Assembly (NCBI GenBank): GCA_030605265.1
Contig: JAUWIR010000074.1
Span: forward strand, 1 to 11,247
DNA from: Pseudomonadota bacterium
Lineage (GTDB): Bacteria > SZUA-182 > DTGQ01
Length of the DNA: 11,247 nucleotides
Reading direction: 5' to 3'
The notes beneath the pieces are model-generated. The model saw nothing but the letters and a program-made list of their open reading frames with translations, did not search any database and was not told the DNA's origin. Below, piece after piece: positions 1-6,091 of this stretch; position 1 is the first letter of the stretch, and each line of letters begins with the position of its first letter. The position numbers were made by a program, and so were the translations under genes.

Positions 1-1
1 A

Positions 2-106
2 AACTACTTTTGAACCACTGATAGACACTGATAAACACAGATTTTTTATCCGTGTCTATCAGTGTTCATCCGTGGTTCAAAGTTTAAAAAGTGTCAACTA
101 CTTTTG
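2..106. mobile_element. Possible small inserted element bounded by an 11-bp direct repeat
   Basis: AACTACTTTTG occurs at 2-12 and again at 96-106, exactly enclosing the palindrome plus about 17 extra bases. This layout is what a short non-autonomous element with a target-site duplication would leave. The right copy overlaps the last codons and stop of the phoH remnant. There is no transposase or known terminal signature, and the left copy lies at the window edge, so recombination or duplication remain alternatives. Confidence 0.4.
12..78. repeat. Long imperfect palindrome, dispersed-repeat type
   Basis: Two 31-base arms (12-42 and 48-78) fold back on each other around a 5-base T loop, with four mismatches and one G-T pair. 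The arms carry the motifs ACTGATAGACACTGATAAAC and ATCCGTGTCTATCAGTGTTC, a wording I recall from intergenic repeats scattered through many environmental bacterial genomes. Three of the four mismatches are A-C on the plus strand and so become G-U in a minus-strand RNA. There is no coding capacity. It lies directly downstream of the broken phoH-type gene. Confidence 0.75.
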
Positions 107-715
107 GGCATAAATGAAGGATGCCGGTATGAAAGGTCTTTCCTGTTCCACTTCAGAAACATCAATTTCAAAAGGAGAAGTATACATTTTCGAAATCAAA
201 TCCTCGGGAATATCTTCAATGATTCGATGACCAGTATAAAGGCCTGCAATATCTTTTACATGATCAGTTTTATAATCCTGGGCCATTAATCCAATAGATT
301 TTGCTTTCATACGAAGATTCACATCTTTTGAAACCAGAATAACCTGTCTTGTTGGATTTTCTTTGGCCAGCTGATAAGCAATATTTAAGATGTGGTGATC
401 AGGTTTATGACTGGAAAAATTAAAGCTCAAATCCTGATGAATATTTTGTTCAAATTTTATGCTTACTCTTCCAAGGTTTGGGCCAATTTTCATGCCGCCG
501 TCAAAAATTTTGTCCCCGCTTAAGGGTGTCAAGAGAACGAGCAAATTCACGCGCATGGAAATTTAAGGTCTCATTCCCTTTTTTAAACTGATCCAATTCT
601 TCTAAAACTGTTATAGGGATGATAACATCATGTTCCTGAAATTGATAAAGGCAGGAGCTATCATGAAGAATTACATTTGTATCAAGAACAAATATTTTTT
701 TTTTCGGTTGACCAT
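98..715 (-). pseudogene. Broken PhoH-type protein: PIN domain only, one frameshift, no ATPase domain
   Basis: Read on the minus strand from ATG 715, the first 65 codons give the start of a PhoH-family PIN domain (FVLDTNVILHD, then VLEELDQFKKGNE). At 520-521 one extra A throws the frame; skipping it restores the domain (SGDKIFDGGMKIGPNLGRVS, then VILVSKDVNLRMKAKSIGL and DYKTDHVKDIAGLYTGHR). The expected acidic residues of the RNase-like PIN fold are present (D12, E39/E40 and the D of VSKDVN). The product stops at TAG 98-100 after about 205 residues. PhoH proteins with an N-terminal PIN domain usually run to about 440 and continue into a P-loop ATPase, which is missing here. Frameshift plus early stop next to a repeat suggests a decayed gene. 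A sequencing error at 520, or a +1 shift on CTT-AAG-C, could explain the first defect only. A run of ten A follows codon 4. Confidence 0.75.
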
Positions 716-814
716 ATCTTCGAGATTATAGGCATTGTTATGTAAGAAAATGGGTAGAAGCCTAAAATACTTTTACTACTGAATTATTTCCATACCAATT
801 AGGTTAGACTGTAA

Positions 815-1360
815 TTATAATGGCAATGGTAAAAAAGTGACGGGATATGGCCAAAGGCTTGCCGGTGTAACAAGTTGGGTTAAAATTGATGGATATCCCA
901 CATTTGTCCAAAAGTTGTCAAAAAGAATAGTTGATTGATTTGCCCAAGTGGCAAAATCGATTGCTCCCCAGGGGGGAATTAACGCTTCATAATTTAAGGG
1001 CGAAAGGGCAGTCAATGTGCTATCAAAAGGTTTGAAACCATAAAATAAGTCATAATAATACAATCCACCAGCAAGACCAGGGGCGAAATCATAGATAAAC
1101 CAAGGATAATCCAGGGTATCATTCCATACCCACACAGGCTGAATAGGTAATACTGTGTTGGTATCAAGGGTATCTAATGCAGGTACGCCCGCAGGTGATA
1201 AGGCACCTACCCATAAAGGCCACAATACATTGTATGGCGGCATAATTTGCCAGTATGGGACGGTTGCATCTATTTGGGCTGATACTGAAGAATGAAAAAT
1301 AAAGCCTGACATCAAGCCCAAAATGAGAAATGAAAAAAATATTTGTTTAATTTTACTCAT
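815..1360 (-). CDS. Secreted Trp/Tyr/Pro-rich protein of unknown function
   Basis: The 181-aa product begins with a clear signal peptide: basic MSKIK, a hydrophobic core to about residue 24, and a VSA cleavage motif before QIDATV. The mature part is rich in Trp, Tyr, Pro, Leu and Phe and poor in charge, with segments such as PYWQIMPPYNVLWPLW and LAGGLYYYDLFYGF. The start is well supported: AAGGAGGG lies a few bases before the ATG. No domain is recognised. The composition resembles the product of 7710-8231, so both may be extracellular or envelope-associated. The gene stands alone between the phoH remnant and a long AT-rich gap, and no terminator hairpin is visible after its stop. Two 10-mers just upstream of the start recur inverted downstream (751-760 and 797-806). 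Confidence 0.8.
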   Translation of the reverse strand: MSKIKQIFFSFLILGLMSGFIFHSSVSAQIDATVPYWQIMPPYNVLWPLWVGALSPAGVPALDTLDTNTVLPIQPVWVWNDTLDYPWFIYDFAPGLAGGLYYYDLFYGFKPFDSTLTALSPLNYEALIPPWGAIDFATWANQSTILFDNFWTNVGYPSILTQLVTPASLWPYPVTFLPLPL

Positions 1361-2011
1361 TTATTCCCTCCTTAACCTTTTCTTTTTCCTTGAATTGACT
1401 TCTACCCATTAACCTAATTATTAAATAATTTTTATCCCTCTATAATAAATGAAAATAAAAAACTGATGGATGCCTTGGCTCATTTTTAAATTATCCGGAG
1501 AAGGACTTTAGGGGTATTTTTCTTACATTTGATATTTTATTTAATTATACATTATTACTGTCATTATTCAAATACCCTATTGAAAAAAAATGAGAGTAAA
1601 TTCTCCATGATCGAAAAAATTGGTCCTTCCTGTGTGGTGTGGGTGTTGTCTATACATTTTTTAATTTTATTAGACCACCATCAAGTAGCGCTTTTTATTG
1701 GATACGTGTCTTTTCTTTCAGATGGAAAGTGTGGGTTTATAATTATTCAAATAATTATTTTTAAAATAAAATTTACCTTAAAAATCAATTTTTTAAATTA
1801 TTTGACTAATTATGGCAAATATTATATTATCAGAATCAGTTGATTAATTCATATATTTTTATTTCTCCATAAATTAATTTTTAAATCCTAAGCCTTTGAA
1901 CCCTTAACTTTGAAATATTTTCAAATATAGATATATTTTGCGAATATGAAATATATTTTTTGATCTATGTGTGAATAAATTTAAAAAATTTATAAGTGAG
2001 GAGGCATCAAG
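1361..2011. other. AT-rich non-coding gap with candidate upstream sequences
   Basis: These 651 bases separate two divergently transcribed genes and hold no convincing gene. The right end carries AT-rich inverted repeats, including ATATATTT (1931-1938) facing AAATATAT (1949-1956), and then a GGAGG ribosome binding site for the gene at 2012. The left end carries the ribosome binding site of the gene ending its leader at 1361. One weak inverted pair, GGGTATT (1512-1518) and AATACCC (1571-1577), is also visible. Promoters for both genes must lie here, but AT-richness prevents a firm -35/-10 call. Confidence 0.6.
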
Positions 2012-3097
2012 ATGCAACTTGATATGCATTACTATGGCACGTATGCAATGGCAAGGGCTGCAGGGCTAAACAAGGAGTCATCAAGAATAATTGCTACAGC
2101 GGCTCAGTTTGTCGATGATAATGCTGAGAAAGATAATGTTGATTTTAGAGATGGTGGTAGAATTGATACTGAGGCTACAGCCCACCACGCTTATCAGATC
2201 AAAAATATAGATAAAGAAGATCAGCGGCAAATATGGGTCCCGTTTCATTTTCTTCCCGGAAATAAAGGAGAAACATTTACAGCCAAACTGGTTTGTCAAA
2301 AGGACAGCACTATCGCACAAGAAATGGTCAAGTTCAATATTTCTCTTATTGATCAACCTTATGCTCTTCCTCTCATTGGTATAACTGCGCATGTATATGC
2401 GGACACCTTTTCACATTATGGGTTTTCCGGAATTAGTTCAAGAAAAAATAGAATTGTGAATGATAGCTTTAAGTTTTTTAAGATCAAAGCTGAAATGGAA
2501 AGCTATATTCTAGAAAAACAAAAAAAATTTAAAGACAATTATCCTAAAGAAGACTTTATGGATAACATCAAGTCCTGGTTTGCTGAAACACTTTCGGGGG
2601 CATTGGGGCATAGCGCAGCAGTTACTTTCCCTGACCGACCTTTTTTAAAGTGGAATTTCGAATACGAAGAAGCAAAGCAAATATGCCCTCAGAGGGATAA
2701 TCCGCAAACATTCTTAGAAGCTTGTGAAAAGCTTCATGCAATTTTTAAAGAAGTCGCCCTGAAACGGCAAGATTTTGCAGACAATAATTCCTATAAAGAC
2801 TTCGATTCTATAAAAGATTTTATTCAAGAAATTCTAAACAAGCAGGCAGACAAGCATGGGCGTATTCAGGCATGGAAGGATACCGCATTGGAGGGTAAAA
2901 TATTCGGCACCGGAGCTGAGAAAATCCCGGATTATGATGAAGATATCTGGCACAATCAACGAGATAATTTGAAAAGAAAAAAAGATTCAAGCAAAGCTAC
3001 CGACCTTAATATTTATCATTTTTACCAAGCAGCCTCAGTTCATAGAGTCAATGTGCTCAGAAATTTATTGCCCTCTCATGGGTTAGTTGTGGCCTAA
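2012..3097 (+). CDS. DUF6765-like protein resembling zinc-dependent phospholipase C
   Basis: The 361-aa product opens with MQLDMHYYGTYAMARAAGL and continues with IIATAAQFVDDN. I recognise this opening from the DUF6765 family, which resembles the all-helical zinc-dependent phospholipase C / S1-P1 nuclease fold. Candidate metal ligands are D4, H6, D35/D36, the cluster H127-D131-H135 in AHVYADTFSHYGF, and H336/H344 in the C-terminal helix. There is no signal peptide, so a cytoplasmic location is likely, unlike secreted phospholipases C. The start is secure: GGAGG sits 8 bases before the ATG. Length and ends look complete. It has no operon partner. A structured RNA with a terminator follows about 170 bases after the stop and may be its 3' UTR. 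The fold assignment is from family memory; substrate and activity are unknown. Confidence 0.75.
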   Translation: MQLDMHYYGTYAMARAAGLNKESSRIIATAAQFVDDNAEKDNVDFRDGGRIDTEATAHHAYQIKNIDKEDQRQIWVPFHFLPGNKGETFTAKLVCQKDSTIAQEMVKFNISLIDQPYALPLIGITAHVYADTFSHYGFSGISSRKNRIVNDSFKFFKIKAEMESYILEKQKKFKDNYPKEDFMDNIKSWFAETLSGALGHSAAVTFPDRPFLKWNFEYEEAKQICPQRDNPQTFLEACEKLHAIFKEVALKRQDFADNNSYKDFDSIKDFIQEILNKQADKHGRIQAWKDTALEGKIFGTGAEKIPDYDEDIWHNQRDNLKRKKDSSKATDLNIYHFYQAASVHRVNVLRNLLPSHGLVVA

Positions 3098-3171
3098 GGC
3101 AATATAAAAATTACCAAACAAAAATCGAAACTAATCACCTCAAGATCTAACTAAAAAAGGTCAAAACGATA

Positions 3172-3212
3172 ACCAAAGAAAAAATAACCGAACTTATCAG
3201 TTATTTTGGTAA
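3172..3212. repeat. AT-rich inverted repeat, possible weak terminator of the minus-strand operon
   Basis: ACCAAA and ATAAC on the left face GTTAT and TTTGGT on the right, around the loop CGAACTTATCA. Read on the minus strand the inner stem AAATAAC/GTTATTT runs into TTTTTTC, so it could end transcripts from the OPT-transporter unit, though the stem is A/T-rich and weak. Confidence 0.3.
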
Positions 3213-3248
3213 AAGTTCCCTTATCAAGTAGTGCCTTTTTTTTCAAAT

Positions 3249-3379
3249 ACCGAACTAATAAGTGCCGTCAGTGTTGAGGCTTTGAAACCTAATTGATAAC
3301 TGTGGAGTTACATCCCCGGCATCAATTGGGATTGTTTGTGAGAACAGATTTTCAAAGTTATCAGTACTGGCGGTTTTTT
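3249..3379 (+). ncRNA. Candidate structured RNA with three-way junction and terminal U-tract
   Basis: On the plus strand, 3265-3277 pairs with 3361-3373 (13 bp, P1). 3280-3287 pairs with 3350-3357 (8 bp, P2). Inside this, 3288-3297 pairs with 3321-3330 (10 bp, P3), and a short hairpin 3333-3336/3343-3346 (P4) fills the rest, giving a three-way junction. TTTTTT (3374-3379) follows P1 at once, as in an intrinsic terminator. All four non-Watson-Crick pairs in P1 and P3 are G-U on the plus strand and would be A-C on the minus strand, so the RNA is plus-strand. It could be a free sRNA, the structured 3' end of the mRNA of 2012-3097, or an unusually long terminator. No known riboswitch or sRNA motif was recognised. 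The 5' end is uncertain; 3249 marks a 14-mer that also occurs at 3187-3200. Confidence 0.55.
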
Positions 3380-3403
3380 ATTGGCTAATTTTCCTAAATC
3401 ACT

Positions 3404-4114
3404 CTATATGTTCTTTCTTGGATACTCTTCCTGAAGCGCCTTATACGCTCTCTCAAAATACTCTTTTGCCTTTGACAAAGAATGTGCTGATTCATCAGCA
3501 GCATTATCCACTAACGAGGACCAAGCTCGATTGATATATCTTTCACCTGTAGAAAAAAAGGAAAAAAATTCAGCAAAAAGGTCCACACCGTATTGCAGGG
3601 CAAAATGATGCCGATTTTCAGCAAAAGGCATAAGAAAATTCATTTTGATATTCTCTAAGGCCTTCTTGTTCGCTGATTCTCCCTTTTGCTCAAGGGTAAT
3701 TTTATCTATTTCCTTAATGATTTCTTTTAACCTTTCAAATGGATTGATAAAATGTTTTTCTTTTCTTTCAGCCTTTTGCTGTGATTGAGCATTTCCCAAC
3801 AAGGCAGCTCCCATGCCGGCTAAAGTTATTCCTAAAAAGAACCATAGAAAAACAAGGGAATCAATAGCCATGATCAGTTTTAGTCCGCTGAAGAGAAGCA
3901 AAATAATTCCTATGACTATTTTTAGTTTATCTATCAAAGTGCCGGCCCATATTTTTTTAAAACCAAATAGCAAAAGCAGTTCACCTGTCAATAAAACAGC
4001 AAAATAGCTATTTACAGGATGAATCGTTTCAATCCCGGGTATTGATAAGGCAAAGATACAGGCTATGAGAAAGCCAATAAGAAATAGTGCCCACCCAATT
4101 TTTTCTCTATTCAT
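3404..4114 (-). CDS. Four-TM membrane protein with cytoplasmic helical tail, partner of OPT transporter
   Basis: The 236-aa product has four hydrophobic segments (about residues 7-26, 36-52, 64-82 and 87-107). A charged, helix-prone C-terminal half follows (about 115-236), beginning AERKEKHFINPFERLKEI and ending with AKEYFERAYKALQEEYPR. No named domain is recognised. The ATG lies 3 bases after the stop of the OPT gene, so the two are almost certainly co-transcribed and translationally linked; its weak ribosome binding site is inside the end of that gene. An accessory or regulatory role for the transporter is an inference from this spacing only. A plus-strand structured RNA and its U-tract end just beyond its stop codon, so the two transcripts converge. 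Confidence 0.7.
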   Translation of the reverse strand: MNREKIGWALFLIGFLIACIFALSIPGIETIHPVNSYFAVLLTGELLLLFGFKKIWAGTLIDKLKIVIGIILLLFSGLKLIMAIDSLVFLWFFLGITLAGMGAALLGNAQSQQKAERKEKHFINPFERLKEIIKEIDKITLEQKGESANKKALENIKMNFLMPFAENRHHFALQYGVDLFAEFFSFFSTGERYINRAWSSLVDNAADESAHSLSKAKEYFERAYKALQEEYPRKNI

Positions 4115-4117
4115 TTG

Positions 4118-5812
4118 CTAAATACTTCCCAGAATATGTATTACTGAATATATCAATTCAGTGAGTGCCTCACCTACAATGAATCCTGCAGCTAAAGGCA
4201 CAATATATTTTTCAATAAACCGGGATGAAGTGAGTTTTTCAATCCCCATATTAATTACACAACCAAGGCCGTACCCAAGAGTAATTGAAAAGGGTAAATA
4301 CATTCCAAGGCCCACTAATACGCCCAATCCGCCAAGAGGAAGAGTGGAGAGAAGCCCGCCCAAAATACTCCCCGACAGGTAATGGTGAAGGGGGGCCTTT
4401 CCTCCGACAATCCCCTCAATCATGGCCTGCAATGCTGCTGCTTGTGGAGCTGGTAAATCAGTCCCTGGACCAAAACCGATACCTTTCCAAAGAAGTAACA
4501 CTACCCCAATAGAAACCAACGGCCCAATCCAGGCAACACAGATTTGGGCAATCTGTTGATATATTGGCTTTCCTCCAACTAAAAACCCGGTTTTCAGGTC
4601 TTGCATCATGTCTGCGCATTGTCCTATAGCCACACAAACTGCCAATCCTATAAATACTGAAGCAGTGATATTATTATGGGATAAGGCCAGCATTAAGGTT
4701 ACTGCTATCAAAGCCAGGCCTGACAGAGGAGAAATATCGGTAATACCTGTACATTCGGCAACAATCAGCCCTGCCAGACCGATCCAAAACGTCCCTATGA
4801 CTGAGAGGAGAAAAGCTATGGGAAGGGAAATCCCTTTTGCTCCCCAGAGGATAGAAACAAGGAGAATGATAAAGGATACCCCTATACCCAGATATATATA
4901 CTGGATGTGTAATTCCTCTTGCCCCCCAAAGCCTGACCTGGCTGCATTTTGTATTGTCTTAATTGCTGCCTTGACCAGCGGAAAGGCCTTGATCACACCC
5001 ATAATTGCTCCTCCAATGAGCATACCAATACCAAGGGGGCGAATCATGGTCATATAAATCGCCTCAGTAAGTTCCGTCGCCGGCAAGCCGTTTTGAGATA
5101 TCCAACCAGTCATCACAGCCGTAGGCGCCATAATCCAATAGGCCAGGCACCCTCCTAAAGCAAAGGGTAACCCGTTTTTCCCAGTGAGAAGGCCTGCCCC
5201 AATATTCATTAGACTGATGGCAATAGCAGTTTGCGTATAGACGGGAAGTCCCAACCAAATTCCCAGGGGGACCTCTTTAGCGATGAGACCCATTTTAATA
5301 CTCATTACCGCGCTCATGGAGAAGATGAACCCTATTATCAAAAGAAGGGCCCTGGTTATACCCGCACCCGGTGAGGTTAAAATAGCTGCTACGGCAGTGC
5401 CGGAGGGAAATCGTAACCTTTCAAGATCAATCATTTGTTTTCGCAGGGGAATGATCACCACAATTCCCATGATTGATCCGGCGAAGGCCGCCAAAATCAT
5501 AGGCATAATCTTAAACTGTTTGCCCATTAATAAGAGCACTGGCAGAGTAAAAATAACACCTGCTCCTGTAGTATTAATTCCACTGGCAATGGTTTGGTTA
5601 ATATTGTTTTCAACTATGCTTCCCTTGCCCAACAAGCCCTTTAAAACAGCAAAACCCATAATGGCGGCTATGGTAGATCCCCCCAGAGAAAATCCCAGCT
5701 TCAATCCTGCATAGACAAAAGCGGCAGTCATAATAATCCCTTGAAAAATACCAAGTATTACTGCCGCCGGAGTTACCTCTCGATACTTTGATTTCACTAA
5801 TACATACCTCAT
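4118..5812 (-). CDS. OPT-family (oligopeptide/YSL-type) transporter
   Basis: The protein is very hydrophobic, with about 14-16 membrane segments. It carries hallmarks of the bacterial oligopeptide transporter (OPT) family: VTPAAVILGIFQGIIM near the N-terminus, then ENNINQTIAS, GAGVIFTLPVLLLMG, and LRFPSGTAVAAIL. Known OPT members move small peptides or metal chelates across the inner membrane with protons; the substrate here cannot be read. At about 565 residues it is slightly short for the family but not truncated. The start is uncertain. ATG 5812 has no Shine-Dalgarno sequence. GTG 5797 (MKSKYREVTP) has GAGG 9 bases upstream and may be the true start. A TTG at 5821 is also open. It is the first gene of a two-gene unit, divergent from the kinase at 6092, with a perfect dyad (5876-5917) between them. 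Confidence 0.9.
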   Translation of the reverse strand: MRYVLVKSKYREVTPAAVILGIFQGIIMTAAFVYAGLKLGFSLGGSTIAAIMGFAVLKGLLGKGSIVENNINQTIASGINTTGAGVIFTLPVLLLMGKQFKIMPMILAAFAGSIMGIVVIIPLRKQMIDLERLRFPSGTAVAAILTSPGAGITRALLLIIGFIFSMSAVMSIKMGLIAKEVPLGIWLGLPVYTQTAIAISLMNIGAGLLTGKNGLPFALGGCLAYWIMAPTAVMTGWISQNGLPATELTEAIYMTMIRPLGIGMLIGGAIMGVIKAFPLVKAAIKTIQNAARSGFGGQEELHIQYIYLGIGVSFIILLVSILWGAKGISLPIAFLLSVIGTFWIGLAGLIVAECTGITDISPLSGLALIAVTLMLALSHNNITASVFIGLAVCVAIGQCADMMQDLKTGFLVGGKPIYQQIAQICVAWIGPLVSIGVVLLLWKGIGFGPGTDLPAPQAAALQAMIEGIVGGKAPLHHYLSGSILGGLLSTLPLGGLGVLVGLGMYLPFSITLGYGLGCVINMGIEKLTSSRFIEKYIVPLAAGFIVGEALTELIYSVIHILGSI

Positions 5813-5875
5813 GTCTGGCAATTAATACTATTATTTAGCTTTTTTGTATTTCGGGTCCTTTTAATATAAATTACG

Positions 5876-5917
5876 CAATCTGTGCAAATACCTATTTAAT
5901 TCTAATTGCACAGATTG
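5876..5917. promoter_or_regulatory. Perfect 12-bp inverted repeat, candidate operator
   Basis: CAATCTGTGCAA (5876-5887) faces TTGCACAGATTG (5906-5917) across 18 bases, with no mismatch. Centre-to-centre spacing is 30 bp, close to three helical turns, which suits two regulator subunits on one face of the DNA. No U-tract follows on either strand, so a terminator is unlikely. It sits 59 bases from the OPT start and about 170 from the kinase start. Confidence 0.55.
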
Positions 5918-6047
5918 AATATTTTTGATTATAGCCTATTGTTATATTTAAATATTTAGGTAGATGAAAGTAAAATCACTATATTTATGTTGTTTATTAA
6001 TTTTTTTATTTTTGAAAAAAGATTTTATTCGAGGTGGTCGATAACGA

Positions 6048-6071
6048 AACTATAGAACTATTTCTAAAGTT
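6048..6071. promoter_or_regulatory. Quasi-palindrome just upstream of the kinase gene
   Basis: AACT-a-TAGAA-ctat-TTCTA-a-AGTT pairs over nine of ten positions. It ends some 8 bases before the AGGG ribosome binding site, so it could be an operator or an mRNA hairpin affecting translation. An alternative outer pairing, ATAAC (6041-6045) with GTTAT (6069-6073), is also possible. Confidence 0.35.
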
Positions 6072-6091
6072 ATTTAAAAAGGGTGCCGCCA

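Larger units (their letters stand above)
5822..6091. promoter_or_regulatory. Divergent control region between transporter and kinase
   Basis: These 270 bases must hold the promoters of both the OPT unit (leftward) and the PilZ kinase (rightward). The region contains a perfect 12-bp dyad (5876-5917), a 24-base quasi-palindrome near the kinase start (6048-6071) and AT-rich tracts. No clear -35/-10 pair could be fixed. Confidence 0.5.

Noticed and set aside
1529..1843. 104-codon plus-strand open frame
   Set aside because: Its TTG start has no ribosome binding site. The composition (strings of Ile, Phe, Leu, Lys, Asn) is what AT-rich non-coding DNA yields, and the internal ATG at 1607 is no better supported.
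3249..3379. Structured RNA considered as a GEMM c-di-GMP, cobalamin or TPP riboswitch
   Set aside because: None of the diagnostic conserved words of these classes is present, and it lies downstream of a gene rather than in a leader.
4608..5057. Long plus-strand open frames opposite the OPT gene
   Set aside because: They are antisense shadows; the minus frame has clear OPT motifs and membrane periodicity.
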